A stretch of DNA of 64,000 nucleotides from Falsigemmobacter faecalis (lineage in GTDB: Bacteria > Pseudomonadota > Alphaproteobacteria > Rhodobacterales > Rhodobacteraceae). Made by a program: the position numbers and the translations under genes. The DNA is taken from positions 62,001 to 126,000 of the forward strand of contig NZ_RRAZ01000013.1 of assembly GCF_003863335.1 (NCBI RefSeq), in the 5' to 3' direction. Each line of letters begins with the position of its first letter. Position 1 is the stretch's first letter. The notes below the pieces were generated by a model. That model was not told where the DNA came from, did not search any database, and saw nothing but the letters and a program-made list of their open reading frames with translations. This document shows, piece after piece, positions 51,716 through 60,612 of this stretch.

Positions 51716-52174
51716 TCACTCCGCCACTGGAACCTGACCTTGGGCCAGTTTCAGGCGGGTCCAGAGGTTCATGTTGATGACGATGGCCGCGATTTCGGCG
51801 ATGGCTTTTTCGTCGAAATGTGACGTCAGGCTTTCATGCCGCGCTGCAAAGGCCGCCGGATCATAGGCCGTGAGCGCCTCGCAATAAGCCAGCGCGCAGC
51901 GTTCTGCCGGGGTGAACATCGTGCTTTCGCGCCAGCTTGCCAGATGCGCGACCTTTTCAACCGCGATTCCCTGATCATGGGCCGCTTTGGTGTGCAGGAT
52001 CAGGCAATAGGAACAGGGGTTCATCTGGGCGACGCGTAGACGCAAAAGCTGGGCCAAACGTCCATCTACCGACAGATCGGCAGTATACCCAACCGAGGCC
52101 GCCATTTGCTTAGCGATCCCGTGAAACTCGATCAAATCGGGATCAAATCGGGTATTCTCGAATGTGACAGGCAT
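51716..52174 (-). CDS. AhpD-like carboxymuconolactone decarboxylase family protein
   Basis: The 152-aa protein starts at 52174 after GGGAG. It has the AhpD/CMD active-site helix MNPCSYCLILHT (C54, C57, H61), expected to act as a thiol-based peroxide reductase or alkylhydroperoxidase-type enzyme. It lies between the Grx-GNAT fusion and msrA with gaps of only a few bases. Confidence 0.88.
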   Translation of the reverse strand: MPVTFENTRFDPDLIEFHGIAKQMAASVGYTADLSVDGRLAQLLRLRVAQMNPCSYCLILHTKAAHDQGIAVEKVAHLASWRESTMFTPAERCALAYCEALTAYDPAAFAARHESLTSHFDEKAIAEIAAIVINMNLWTRLKLAQGQVPVAE

Positions 52175-52176
52175 TT

Positions 52177-52704
52177 TCAATCTCCCAGATTGAATTTCTT
52201 GCGCCAGTTTGCGCGTGTCCCACCGACCTTGCGCAGGAATGGGCAAGTCAGACGGATTTCATGGGAGCGGGTTTCAATTTCTTCAAAGACCTCGGCCGCA
52301 AAACGTGCGCCAAGGCCGCTGCCACGAAAGGATGGATCGACCTCGATATGCGTCAGGATCATCCGGTCGCCTTGCCAGACATAGCTGACGAACGCGTCAG
52401 ATGGGGCCATGTGCCGGACAAAACGTTGCGCCCGTTCTTCGTGAATAAGGCCGGGGTCGTAAAGACCCGCGCGGGCTAGTTCCTTTTCAAGTTCAGGCAG
52501 CTTTGGGTTGCGCAGTTTGCGGCCCTTGATCTGGAAGGTCGGGAACTTATCTGCGCTGCCCGCCAACTTGGTCAGGCGCACGGCCGCGCGCGGGTCCTTA
52601 TCAACTTCGGCCAATTCATAGGCCAGCCCGCGTTCTTCCAGGGCGGACTGATAGAACCGCGTCTTGTGGCAGCGGACCTCGCCAAACAGGGTGATGTCAT
52701 GCAT
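52177..52704 (-). CDS. glutaredoxin-GNAT fusion protein
   Basis: A 175-aa protein with two domains. Residues 1-80 are glutaredoxin-like (ITLFGEVRCHKTRFYQSALEERG, with a single active Cys C12 in a CHKT motif, and a cis-Pro loop KFPTFQIKGRKL). Residues about 88-175 resemble the small YidJ-type GNAT acetyltransferases (ILTHIEVDPSFRGSGLGARFAAEVFEE and the CPFLRKV end). Fusion suggests redox-linked acylation. It overlaps the flavoprotein gene by 8 bp. Confidence 0.85.
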   Translation of the reverse strand: MHDITLFGEVRCHKTRFYQSALEERGLAYELAEVDKDPRAAVRLTKLAGSADKFPTFQIKGRKLRNPKLPELEKELARAGLYDPGLIHEERAQRFVRHMAPSDAFVSYVWQGDRMILTHIEVDPSFRGSGLGARFAAEVFEEIETRSHEIRLTCPFLRKVGGTRANWRKKFNLGD

Positions 52705-54109
52705 TGGCGGCCGCCAGCGGTTTCAAGCCTGCAAGGATCGTCGGGATCAACTCGGCGACGGTCGGGTGAACGGGCAGCGCCTGTTGCATGATCTTGTAGC
52801 TGGCACCCGTGGCCATGAAGTTCGAAAAGATCGCGATGATCTCATCGCCCGCGATGCCGAACACTGTGGCACCCAGAATAGCCTCGCTGTCGCCGTCCAC
52901 GATGATGCGAATCAGGCCGGTTGTCTCGCTTTCTTCCTTGGCGCGGCTGATGTCGGCCATCTTCATGTCGGCGATTAGGATATTGCGCCCTTCGGCAGCA
53001 AGTTTTCGCGCCTCGGTGCGGGACAGGCCGACGCGTCCCAGCGGTGGGTCGGTGAACATGGCATAGGTCGTTGGCCGCTGATCGGCGTCCTTCCATTGAT
53101 AGCGGTCTTTAATCTTATCGAGATCGGCCAGCACGATTTCGTGGTCGTGATAGCTGGTATGGGTAAAGGCACCACGCCGGTTCACATCGCCAAGCGCCCA
53201 GAGGTTGGGCACCTTGGTGCGCAGCTTGGCATCGGTCGGAACGTAACCGCGTGAATCGGTCTCCAGCCCGACCGCCGCAAGGTTCAGCTTGTCGGTGTTC
53301 GGGGCACGCCCCGTGGCAAACAGGACATGACTTCCCGCGATCTCGGTACCATCCTCGAGCGTCATCAGAACGCCGCGCATGCTGCGCCCGACACCTGCGA
53401 TCTTGGCGTTCAGGTGCAGCGTCACGCCCTCATCCTGAAAAAACTTCGCGATGATTTCCGAGACATCCTCATCCTCGCGTTCGGCCAAACGGTCGGAACG
53501 GTGTACCACCGTGACCTTGCTGCCGAGGCGGCGGAAAATCTGACCCATCTCAAGGCCGATGTAAGAACCTCCCACAATGATGAGGTGATCAGGCAATTCA
53601 TCGAGCGCCAGAAGTGATGCATTATCGAGCGCATCGATGTTTTCAAGGCCGGGAACTGGCGGGGTAAACGAACGAGTCCCGGTATTCAGAAAGACCTTGT
53701 CAGCCGAGAACTTGCTTTCGCCTACAGAGACGATGAACCGGCCGTTTTCATCGAACCCGGCAAGACTGCCCCAACCGTGGATCACCTCGACACCTTTGGT
53801 GCGCTTTAACCATGCTGTCAGTCCCCGGCGGGCGGTATCGACACGCTCGCGCATCCGCGCCATTGCGGCGGGAAAATCCACAGTAACCGCGCCCGTGGAG
53901 ACGCCAAAATCCGCCGCGCGCCGCACCATATGCGCAACGCGCGCCGACTTGCGCAACGTCTTGGTGGGTGTGCAGCCGCTATTGACGCATGTCCCGCCCA
54001 GCTTGTCGCCCTCGATCAGGGCAACGGATTGCCCGCGATTGGCCAACCCAACCGCGAGCGAAGGTGCCGCTTGGCCAGAACCGATGATTACGGCGTCAAA
54101 ATGATTCAT
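52697..54109 (-). CDS. FAD-dependent pyridine nucleotide-disulfide oxidoreductase (RclA/MerA-like)
   Basis: The 470-aa flavoprotein has an FAD site (VIIGSGQAAPSLAVGLA), the redox pair CVNSGC (C41, C46), an NAD(P) site (IIVGGSYIGLEMGQIF) and a second FAD motif (NLWALGDVN), and a dimerisation domain ending in HPTVAEL. It resembles RclA, a copper/hypochlorite-linked reductase, and mercuric reductase. The ATG at 54109 begins the domain; upstream in-frame ATGs at 54127 and 54133 are alternatives. RclC-like protein at 56230 supports the RclA view. Confidence 0.85.
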   Translation of the reverse strand: MNHFDAVIIGSGQAAPSLAVGLANRGQSVALIEGDKLGGTCVNSGCTPTKTLRKSARVAHMVRRAADFGVSTGAVTVDFPAAMARMRERVDTARRGLTAWLKRTKGVEVIHGWGSLAGFDENGRFIVSVGESKFSADKVFLNTGTRSFTPPVPGLENIDALDNASLLALDELPDHLIIVGGSYIGLEMGQIFRRLGSKVTVVHRSDRLAEREDEDVSEIIAKFFQDEGVTLHLNAKIAGVGRSMRGVLMTLEDGTEIAGSHVLFATGRAPNTDKLNLAAVGLETDSRGYVPTDAKLRTKVPNLWALGDVNRRGAFTHTSYHDHEIVLADLDKIKDRYQWKDADQRPTTYAMFTDPPLGRVGLSRTEARKLAAEGRNILIADMKMADISRAKEESETTGLIRIIVDGDSEAILGATVFGIAGDEIIAIFSNFMATGASYKIMQQALPVHPTVAELIPTILAGLKPLAAANA

Positions 54110-54129
54110 GTCTTCGTCCTCTGCCATTC

Positions 54130-54699
54130 TCACGCTTCGCTGTTTTCGCCTTGGAAAGGCACCCGTTGGAGGCGCTCATCCCCGATAATCTTGGTGACCA
54201 GCCAAACGTATTCCTGCCTGGCCGTATCGAAGCCAAGCATCGTAAAACCCTGACCAAAGGGGCATTCCGGGAAGTCAGGGAACCCAAGCCTGAGAACATA
54301 GCGTCCGGGGTCGGCGTTGAACTCGCTCTTGCGGACCTTGCGGACACCGTATCGGTAATCCTCGTCCTCGGTCATATCGCTGCGCGTATCCGGTTCGGCA
54401 GTTTTCAGTGACTTGACCAGATCTTGCGGGGCACCATCCCCCTCAAGATCAAGCGCATCGACAAGAAACCCTTTGACGCCCGTATCTGCGATCTCAAGCG
54501 CATAGATATTCGAGGCGTCGCCCGAACCCGGCTCGGTCTCAAAGCGGAGTTTCATCCGGACCGTCACTTCCGCCGGATTTACAGCGAGGCCTGCGCTTAC
54601 ATCCACGAGTTTTCCGTTCTGAATGCGGAAGTCATGGGTGAACCCGGCGTCTACGAGTTCCGACAAAGCGGCCACGGCATCAGTTGCATCAATTTTCAT
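54130..54699 (-). CDS. unknown 189-aa protein (copy 1 of a duplicated family)
   Basis: Start at 54699 after AAGGGAA. The protein is acidic and soluble, with a conserved C-terminal segment SEFNADPGRYVLRLGFPDFPECPFGQGF and TARQEYVWLVTKIIGDERLQR. A frameshifted relative lies at 63203-63774. It travels with the GreA-like and CorA-type genes in both places. No known family recognised. Confidence 0.75.
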   Translation of the reverse strand: MKIDATDAVAALSELVDAGFTHDFRIQNGKLVDVSAGLAVNPAEVTVRMKLRFETEPGSGDASNIYALEIADTGVKGFLVDALDLEGDGAPQDLVKSLKTAEPDTRSDMTEDEDYRYGVRKVRKSEFNADPGRYVLRLGFPDFPECPFGQGFTMLGFDTARQEYVWLVTKIIGDERLQRVPFQGENSEA

Positions 54700-54727
54700 G
54701 GGTCGTTCCCTTCGGATTTGGGTAAGG

Positions 54728-56206
54728 TTAGGTGCCGCAAAACGTGACGTGACGGTGCGCGTCGACTGGGGCGGGTAGCGCATAGGTTTCTGACCCGTCT
54801 TGCTCGGTGAACGGATGTGCCAGCACAGCCAAAAGCTTGTGAAACGGCTCAAGATCGCCACCCACGGCGGCCTTCAGGGCCTCTTCAACCAGATGGTTGC
54901 GCGGGATGTAGATCGGGTTGATCCTGTTCATCGCTTCCGCCCGCAACTCCGCGGCAATATCTTCCGCCGCAAGCCGCGTGTGATAGCGGGCCGCCCAAGC
55001 GTCAAACGCCGCGGGATCATCGAAATAGGCACGCGCCAGTTCGTCATTGCCACGAACAGACCCCGCCAAAGCGCGGAACAGGTTGGTGAAGTCAACATCC
55101 TGCCCTTCACAGGCCTTGAGCAGATCATTTGCCAAATGCAGATCTTCGGGCAGTTCCTTCAGCAGACCCAATTTGGCCCGCATGCCCCGCAGCCATTCCT
55201 GCTGGTAGTGCGCGGGAAAGGCATTGATCTCATTGGTCAACTGCCGGATCGCGTCGTCGCTGTCCTCGGGGTTCACCAGGTCGATCAGCGTCTCGGCAAG
55301 CCGCGACAGGTTCCACTGCATGATCACTGGCTGGTTGCCATAGGCATAGCGCCCGTGTGCGTCGATCGAACTGAACACAGCTTTGGGGTCATAACTGTCA
55401 ATGAAGGCGCAGGGACCGTAATCGATGGTCTCGCCCGAAATCGTTGTGTTGTCGGTGTTCATCACACCATGGACAAAGCCGATATTGACCCATCTCGCGA
55501 CCAGCGACGCCTGTGCATCCCTGACGCGCCGGAAGAATTCCAGATACGGATCTTCGCGGCCCACGATGTCTGGAAAGTGGCGGGCGATGGCATAATCGGC
55601 CAGCTTGCGAAGCTTTTCGGTCTCGCCGCGCGCTGCAAAAAACTGGAAGGTTCCAACCCGCAGATGCGAGGCCGCGATGCGTGCCAGAACAGCGCCTTTC
55701 TCCAGCCCATTGCGCGCGATTTCTTCGCCCGTCGTGACCGCAGCCAAAGCGCGCGTTGTCGGAACGCCGAGGGCATGCATCGCCTCGCCCATCAGGTATT
55801 CGCGCAAGACGGGGCCAAGAACGGCCTTGCCGTCTCCGCCGCGTGAAAACGGCGTGCGGCCTGAGCCCTTCAGGTGCAGATCGCGGCGGCGGCCTTCGGT
55901 GTCGATCAACTCACCCAACAGGATCGCGCGGCCATCGCCCAGTTGCGCCGAGAAACCGCCGAACTGATGGCCCGCATAGGCCATGGCCAAAGGCGATGCC
56001 CCGGCGGGTGCCATCGCGCCGGACAGGGCGGCGGCGCCTGCGGCCGAGTTCAGCGCTACGGGATCAAGCCCCAGCTCTGCCGCCAAGGCGATGTTCAGAA
56101 CGACGATTTGCGGATCGGGAACCTTGTCGCCTTGCCAAGGAACAAAGAAGCCCTCCATTTCGTCGGCAAAGCTGTTGTTGAAGGGGAACGCAAGGGCATC
56201 AAGCAT
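54728..56206 (-). CDS. selO: protein adenylyltransferase SelO
   Basis: The 492-aa SelO/YdiU pseudokinase transfers AMP to proteins and is linked to oxidative stress. It has AYAGHQFGGFSAQLGDGRAILLGE, LHLKGSGRTPFSRGGDGKAVLGPVLREYLM, HGVMNTDN and CAFIDSYDP. The C-terminus is FCGT, with Cys three from the end, the place of selenocysteine in eukaryotic SelO. The ATG at 56206 is preferred to the one 6 bp upstream by spacing to AAAGGA. Confidence 0.93.
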   Translation of the reverse strand: MLDALAFPFNNSFADEMEGFFVPWQGDKVPDPQIVVLNIALAAELGLDPVALNSAAGAAALSGAMAPAGASPLAMAYAGHQFGGFSAQLGDGRAILLGELIDTEGRRRDLHLKGSGRTPFSRGGDGKAVLGPVLREYLMGEAMHALGVPTTRALAAVTTGEEIARNGLEKGAVLARIAASHLRVGTFQFFAARGETEKLRKLADYAIARHFPDIVGREDPYLEFFRRVRDAQASLVARWVNIGFVHGVMNTDNTTISGETIDYGPCAFIDSYDPKAVFSSIDAHGRYAYGNQPVIMQWNLSRLAETLIDLVNPEDSDDAIRQLTNEINAFPAHYQQEWLRGMRAKLGLLKELPEDLHLANDLLKACEGQDVDFTNLFRALAGSVRGNDELARAYFDDPAAFDAWAARYHTRLAAEDIAAELRAEAMNRINPIYIPRNHLVEEALKAAVGGDLEPFHKLLAVLAHPFTEQDGSETYALPAPVDAHRHVTFCGT

Positions 56207-56229
56207 GGTCATTTCCTTTCTGCGATGGG

Positions 56230-56682
56230 CTAAACAAGGGCCAGCGCATGATGGTGTGCGATAGCAAGGCAAGCGGCGAGCAAGCCAAAATCCTTCATCA
56301 GGAATTGCCCACGCGAGGACAGGAAAAGACGGCCTGCCTCTTCCTCGAAATACTGAACAAAAGGGAACAGGCTGAGTGTGAACAAGAAGGTCAGCACGCC
56401 AAGCAAACCGCCCAGAAGGCCAAGGCTGGGAAAGAAGATGCCAAGTACCAGAAGCAAAGCGGTGCTCAACTCAACAATCCCCAGAAAGATGCTGAAGCCC
56501 GCCGGCGTCATCAGTTTCGGGCCAAACCGCAAGATCGGATGCCCCGCGACCAGCGTCTTGACAGCGTCCTGTTCATAGCGCGCAAACTTGGCGATGCCGA
56601 AGGCAACGAAGATTGCCGCAAGCGCCAGTGACAAAAGTTTCATTGCTGGCACCCAGTGGGTGATTTCTGCGACCAGTTCCAT
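56230..56682 (-). CDS. RclC/YkgB-like (DUF417) membrane protein
   Basis: A 150-aa protein with four hydrophobic segments and the DUF417 motifs SLALAAIFVAFGIAKFARYEQDA and LGIVELSTALLLVLG. In Escherichia coli, the relative RclC belongs to the reactive chlorine resistance operon with RclA. Start at 56682 chosen by ribosome binding site spacing (GAGGG). Confidence 0.85.
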   Translation of the reverse strand: MELVAEITHWVPAMKLLSLALAAIFVAFGIAKFARYEQDAVKTLVAGHPILRFGPKLMTPAGFSIFLGIVELSTALLLVLGIFFPSLGLLGGLLGVLTFLFTLSLFPFVQYFEEEAGRLFLSSRGQFLMKDFGLLAACLAIAHHHALALV

Positions 56683-56739
56683 TTTCATCCCTCGTTATTG
56701 ATTGTTTGGCTCCGGCGATCTGGCCGCCGGAGCCAATGG

Positions 56740-57240
56740 TCAGGCGCGCTTCAACTCGACATCGTCAGCCCCGAGCGCGGCAAGAAATCGCTGCGGATCA
56801 AGACGGAAGTCCGCGTGGACAACGTTCCCTTCCGGATCGATCACGGTGAACCACGGCGTGCCGCCAGAACGGTAATCCTCCATGAAGGTCGGGTAGCGTT
56901 CACCTGCGGGCGGGGTGTCATGACCAAAGGGCATTTTCAGCCCATACTGCTCCTGATTGATGCGCAGCTTATCGCGGGTGTTTGTCTCGGCACCTTCGAA
57001 GACGGTCTGAATGACGGCGAAATCGAACCCTTTGTCCTTCAGTTTGTCATGCAGAAAGCGCAGCGTCGGAAAACCGCGCGAATGACAGCCAGGGCACCAG
57101 TGCTGGAAGCAATAAATGATCTTGTAGCCGTCTTTCATATCCGAAAGGCGAAGCGGCTTGTCCATCGGCTTGCCATCCGCATCGATCCAATCGTTGACGC
57201 GCAGTTCGGGCGCCGTGTTGCGAAGTTGTCCAAAGTTCAT
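56740..57240 (-). CDS. thioredoxin-fold redoxin
   Basis: The 166-aa cytoplasmic protein has FQHWCPGCHSRGFP with the CPGC active site (C49, C52) and the later GTPWFTVIDPEGNVVHADF cis-Pro region. It resembles peroxiredoxin/TlpA-type redoxins and may reduce peroxides or the methionine sulfoxide reductases around it. It overlaps the flavoprotein gene before it by 4 bp. Confidence 0.87.
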   Translation of the reverse strand: MNFGQLRNTAPELRVNDWIDADGKPMDKPLRLSDMKDGYKIIYCFQHWCPGCHSRGFPTLRFLHDKLKDKGFDFAVIQTVFEGAETNTRDKLRINQEQYGLKMPFGHDTPPAGERYPTFMEDYRSGGTPWFTVIDPEGNVVHADFRLDPQRFLAALGADDVELKRA

Positions 57241-58676
57241 GACTGAAACCTTTCATATATGGCGATTTGGTTCGCCGCTTTCGCCCGCGCCGCCAGCGCA
57301 CTGACGTCTTCGAGCGGAAACGCCAGAACCTCCGCGCCGATTTCGGTGACGGCGGGCGAGAGATAACGAAGCCCCTCAACCTCCGTTTCAAGTCCGGGCC
57401 CGACGATCAGGCCCGTCTTCGTTTCGTTCATCCGCAACCAGCCGTTGCGGATCAGGCCGCTGGTTAGCAGGTCCATGGCAAGCTGGTCTCCCGGACCGGA
57501 TGTGTTGATCACGGCTGAGGTCGTGATTTCTTCGTTCGTTCTTGTGCCAGCCCGTTTCAGACGGATGCGGGTCTTGCCCTCGGTTTCGGCATAGACCCAA
57601 GTTATCTCGCCGTGCTCCTCCACGATCTGGCCTGCCGCTTGGAGCCGTGCATAGTCGGCAAGGCTGTTGTGCGTTGCGCGCCTAAACCGCCGCTCCAGTT
57701 GTGGCATGACCTTGCGGCGCTCTGAGAGGGAGGGCAGCAGGGTTTCAAGCCCCCTTTCGGCTGCCCAACCCAGATAGCCTGGTCTGAGTTCGGCCATGCT
57801 TGCCCCCTTGGCACGGAACGCGGCAATTTCGGCGTCGACCGCAGCCAGAAGCGCGTCTGCATCGCGGTAAGGGCCCGTCAGTTTGGGCGTCACCGGCTCT
57901 TTACGCGGGCGCGCCCAGATCAGCTGCTCCGGCTTGGACCCACGGATGATCACCCGAAGCCGGATGTCCTGCTCGTCCATGACGGACTGCATAAGCCGCA
58001 GGACATCCAGCATCGCGGCGCTGCCTCCTAGGCAGGTCACTTCCTGTCCAGGACGCAGGACCTCGGCAATCGTTTGCTCGTTGCCATAAAGCGTCGTGAA
58101 CGCCGTGGGGCCGCTATCCGCCCCAAATCGTTGAGGCGATGGTCCCCCGGTGGCCACGTCCACCCGGTCCGCCCGGATCACCTCGCCTGTGGCAAGCGTG
58201 ATCCGAAACCCGTGTTCATCCTTGGCCAGATCGGTGGCCAAAGCCGTCCGCTGCTGCACCCGCACGCCTGCTTCGGCGTGCATGGCCAGAATGCCCTGCC
58301 CGATCTCGGCGAGATAGTCGCCAAAGACCGCGCGTGGGGCAAAGACAGCGCCGAAATCGCCTGCATCCAGATGATCCGCCGCGAAGTCCAACCAGCGTGG
58401 TTGGTAGGCGGCAATCCTTGAGCGAATATCACCCCAGTTTGCCTCGAACCATTCGACGAAACTCTCACCAAAGGCACCTGACGGCGAATTCAACAGATAG
58501 GCATATCGCCAAGGCGCGGCGCTCGGATGATCCGCATATGCCATCCCTTTGCCGAATTGACCCGCGTTGGCCCCAAGAATGGTCAGTTGGTCACCAGACG
58601 TAAGCACCAATGTTTCCGCAAGCGCCGCTGCGCTGGCCCCATCGCCAATAATCAGATGGTGATGAGGCCCACGCAT
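57237..58676 (-). CDS. FAD/NAD(P)-binding protein (YdhS-like)
   Basis: The 479-aa protein has an N-terminal dinucleotide site (HLIIGDGASAAALAETLV), AVFGDYLAEI, a central EVTCLGGSAAMLDVLRL second nucleotide-binding motif and VINTSGPGDQL near the end. This is the FAD-NAD(P)-binding domain layout of YdhS-type proteins, usually of unknown substrate. It lies between redoxin and msrA in one transcript. Confidence 0.85.
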   Translation of the reverse strand: MRGPHHHLIIGDGASAAALAETLVLTSGDQLTILGANAGQFGKGMAYADHPSAAPWRYAYLLNSPSGAFGESFVEWFEANWGDIRSRIAAYQPRWLDFAADHLDAGDFGAVFAPRAVFGDYLAEIGQGILAMHAEAGVRVQQRTALATDLAKDEHGFRITLATGEVIRADRVDVATGGPSPQRFGADSGPTAFTTLYGNEQTIAEVLRPGQEVTCLGGSAAMLDVLRLMQSVMDEQDIRLRVIIRGSKPEQLIWARPRKEPVTPKLTGPYRDADALLAAVDAEIAAFRAKGASMAELRPGYLGWAAERGLETLLPSLSERRKVMPQLERRFRRATHNSLADYARLQAAGQIVEEHGEITWVYAETEGKTRIRLKRAGTRTNEEITTSAVINTSGPGDQLAMDLLTSGLIRNGWLRMNETKTGLIVGPGLETEVEGLRYLSPAVTEIGAEVLAFPLEDVSALAARAKAANQIAIYERFQS

Positions 58677-58679
58677 GGC

Positions 58680-59192
58680 TTATTCAGCCGCCGTCGCCGC
58701 ACGCTTGGGCAAAACCCAACTGGACCGCGGGAAGTGGCAAGTATAGCCATTCGGGATACGCTCCAGGTAGTCTTGATGCTCTGGCTCAGCTTCCCAGAAA
58801 TCGCTCACCGGTTCTACTTCGGTCACGACCTTGCCTGGCCAGATCCCAGATGCGTTCACGTCCGCGATCGTGTCTTCGGCAATCGCTTTTTGTTCGTCAT
58901 TCACATAGTAAATGGCGGACCGATAACTGCTTCCGCGGTCGTTACCTTGGCGGTCTTTCGTTGTCGGGTCATGGATCTGGAAAAAGAACTCCAGAAGCGC
59001 ACGATAGCTGGTTTTCGAGGGGTCAAAGAGGATCTCGATCCCTTCGGCATGGGTTCCGTGGTTGCGGTATGTGGCAAATTTCACGTCACCGCCGGTGTAG
59101 CCAACCCGGGTGCTTTCGACGCCGGGCAGCTTGCGGATCAGGTCTTGCATCCCCCAGAAGCAGCCTCCGGCCAATACGGCACGTTCAGTCAT
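58680..59192 (-). CDS. msrA: peptide-methionine (S)-S-oxide reductase
   Basis: The 170-aa protein has the canonical MsrA active site [10 protein letters not shown] (C11), with [23 protein letters not shown] and [10 protein letters not shown]. It reduces the S-epimer of methionine sulfoxide. It overlaps the msrB gene by 4 bp, so both epimers are handled from one transcript. Confidence 0.94.
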   Translation of the reverse strand: MTERAVLAGGCFWGMQDLIRKLPGVESTRVGYTGGDVKFATYRNHGTHAEGIEILFDPSKTSYRALLEFFFQIHDPTTKDRQGNDRGSSYRSAIYYVNDEQKAIAEDTIADVNASGIWPGKVVTEVEPVSDFWEAEPEHQDYLERIPNGYTCHFPRSSWVLPKRAATAAE

Positions 59193-59629
59193 ACTTTTTC
59201 CTCCACTTGATCGAGGTATGCGCCATACCCCTCGGCTTCCATTTGGTCTTTCGGCACAAAGCGCAGGCTGGCCGAGTTGATGCAGTAGCGCAGGCCGCCC
59301 ATTTCGCGCGGGCCATCATTGAAGACATGCCCCAAATGGCTGTCGCCGTGTTTCGAGCGGACTTCGACCCGGACCATGCCATACGAGGCATCACGATGCT
59401 CGGTCACGTTATCGATGGGTTTCGAGAATGCGGGCCAACCGCAACCGGAGTTGAACTTGGCTGAGGATGCGAAAAGCGGCTCGCCGGAAACGATATCGAC
59501 GTAGATACCCGGTTCGAAATGCTTGTCATACTCACCCGTAAAGGCGCGCTCGGTCCCGCTCTCTTGCGTAACGTGATACTGTTGGGGTGTCAGCTTGGAG
59601 AGCGCATCCTGTGATTTTTCGTAGGTCAT
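59189..59629 (-). CDS. msrB: peptide-methionine (R)-S-oxide reductase
   Basis: The 146-aa protein has the MsrB motifs: [35 protein letters not shown] and the catalytic Cys in [11 protein letters not shown]. The usual structural zinc CxxC pairs are missing, so it is a zinc-free MsrB. A ribosome binding site AAGGAG precedes the start. First gene of the operon that continues with msrA. Confidence 0.94.
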   Translation of the reverse strand: MTYEKSQDALSKLTPQQYHVTQESGTERAFTGEYDKHFEPGIYVDIVSGEPLFASSAKFNSGCGWPAFSKPIDNVTEHRDASYGMVRVEVRSKHGDSHLGHVFNDGPREMGGLRYCINSASLRFVPKDQMEAEGYGAYLDQVEEKV

Positions 59630-59730
59630 TTGTATCTCCTTCTTCTTCCGTTGAGAGGAAGATGGAGACTTTCGATCCGTTTGTGAAATTCCTGGCGGGA
59701 ATAGTTTTTATAGCCGCGCGCGTGTGCCTA

Positions 59731-60603
59731 TTACCAATTGAAATCTTTGGATAATCCAAGGATGACACGGACTTCGCGCGGGTTGGCAGAACCAGAAACG
59801 GCGACCATGCTGATGTTGCGTGACAGGGTCAGGCCCTTTACCGCGCGCAGGACGATTCCATCAACAATCGCTGAATGTTCCGGCAAGGAACACACACCCG
59901 CACCTTGCGCCACCATCTGCTGCACCCAGTCTTCCCGCTCTGACTGAAAACGCGGACGCATGACAATGTTCCGATCCATGAAATGCTTGATCAGTTGCGT
60001 GCGAAATTCGCAGTGCATTCTGTCGATATAGGGCTGCTCCATCATTTGCTCTTGTGTGATTTCATCTGTCCCGGCGAGCGGGTGATGACTTGCCACGGCC
60101 AAGCGCAACCGCTCTTGGAACAGCGGTTGGATCGTCAGTTTGAAATTCGGTTCCGGCGGATTGGTCAGCAGACACATGTCATACTTGCCCGACAAAACCT
60201 CCGCCTCCGCCTCGCCGGGGTTCAGAGGATGAAGAAGAAGCTCGACCTCGGGCAATTCCTTCAGAACGAGTGCCCAGAATTTGGCAAAGACCCTCGGCGC
60301 AATGGTGCTGGCGACGCCGATATTTATCTTCCGGCTGCGCCCCGCGACCGAGTTTTCCGCAAGCTCGTTGATGTTTTCGAGCGCTGATTGAATGCGCATG
60401 AACTCTACGATCAGATCACGGCCCAAGGCCGTCAGGCGCGTGTCCTTGCCGTCGCGATACAGCACCGGACCGCCAAACTCATCTTCCAGACGTTGAATCG
60501 CCTTGGTGAGACTGGGCTGAGAGATCCCGCTGACCCGCGCCGCTTCCGTGAAATTCAGGGATTCGGCAAGATTCAGAAAATACCTGACCTGATTAAGATC
60601 CAT
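59731..60603 (-). CDS. LysR-family transcriptional regulator
   Basis: The 290-aa protein has an N-terminal winged HTH (NQVRYFLNLAESLNFTEAARVSGISQPSLTKAIQRLE) and a substrate-binding domain with three cysteines (CLLTNP, HCEF and VCSLPE) that could sense oxidants, as in OxyR or HypT. It lies 102 bp upstream of msrB on the same strand, so it is the likely regulator of the repair operon. Confidence 0.9.
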   Translation of the reverse strand: MDLNQVRYFLNLAESLNFTEAARVSGISQPSLTKAIQRLEDEFGGPVLYRDGKDTRLTALGRDLIVEFMRIQSALENINELAENSVAGRSRKINIGVASTIAPRVFAKFWALVLKELPEVELLLHPLNPGEAEAEVLSGKYDMCLLTNPPEPNFKLTIQPLFQERLRLAVASHHPLAGTDEITQEQMMEQPYIDRMHCEFRTQLIKHFMDRNIVMRPRFQSEREDWVQQMVAQGAGVCSLPEHSAIVDGIVLRAVKGLTLSRNISMVAVSGSANPREVRVILGLSKDFNW

Positions 60604-60612
60604 TTGCCTGCG

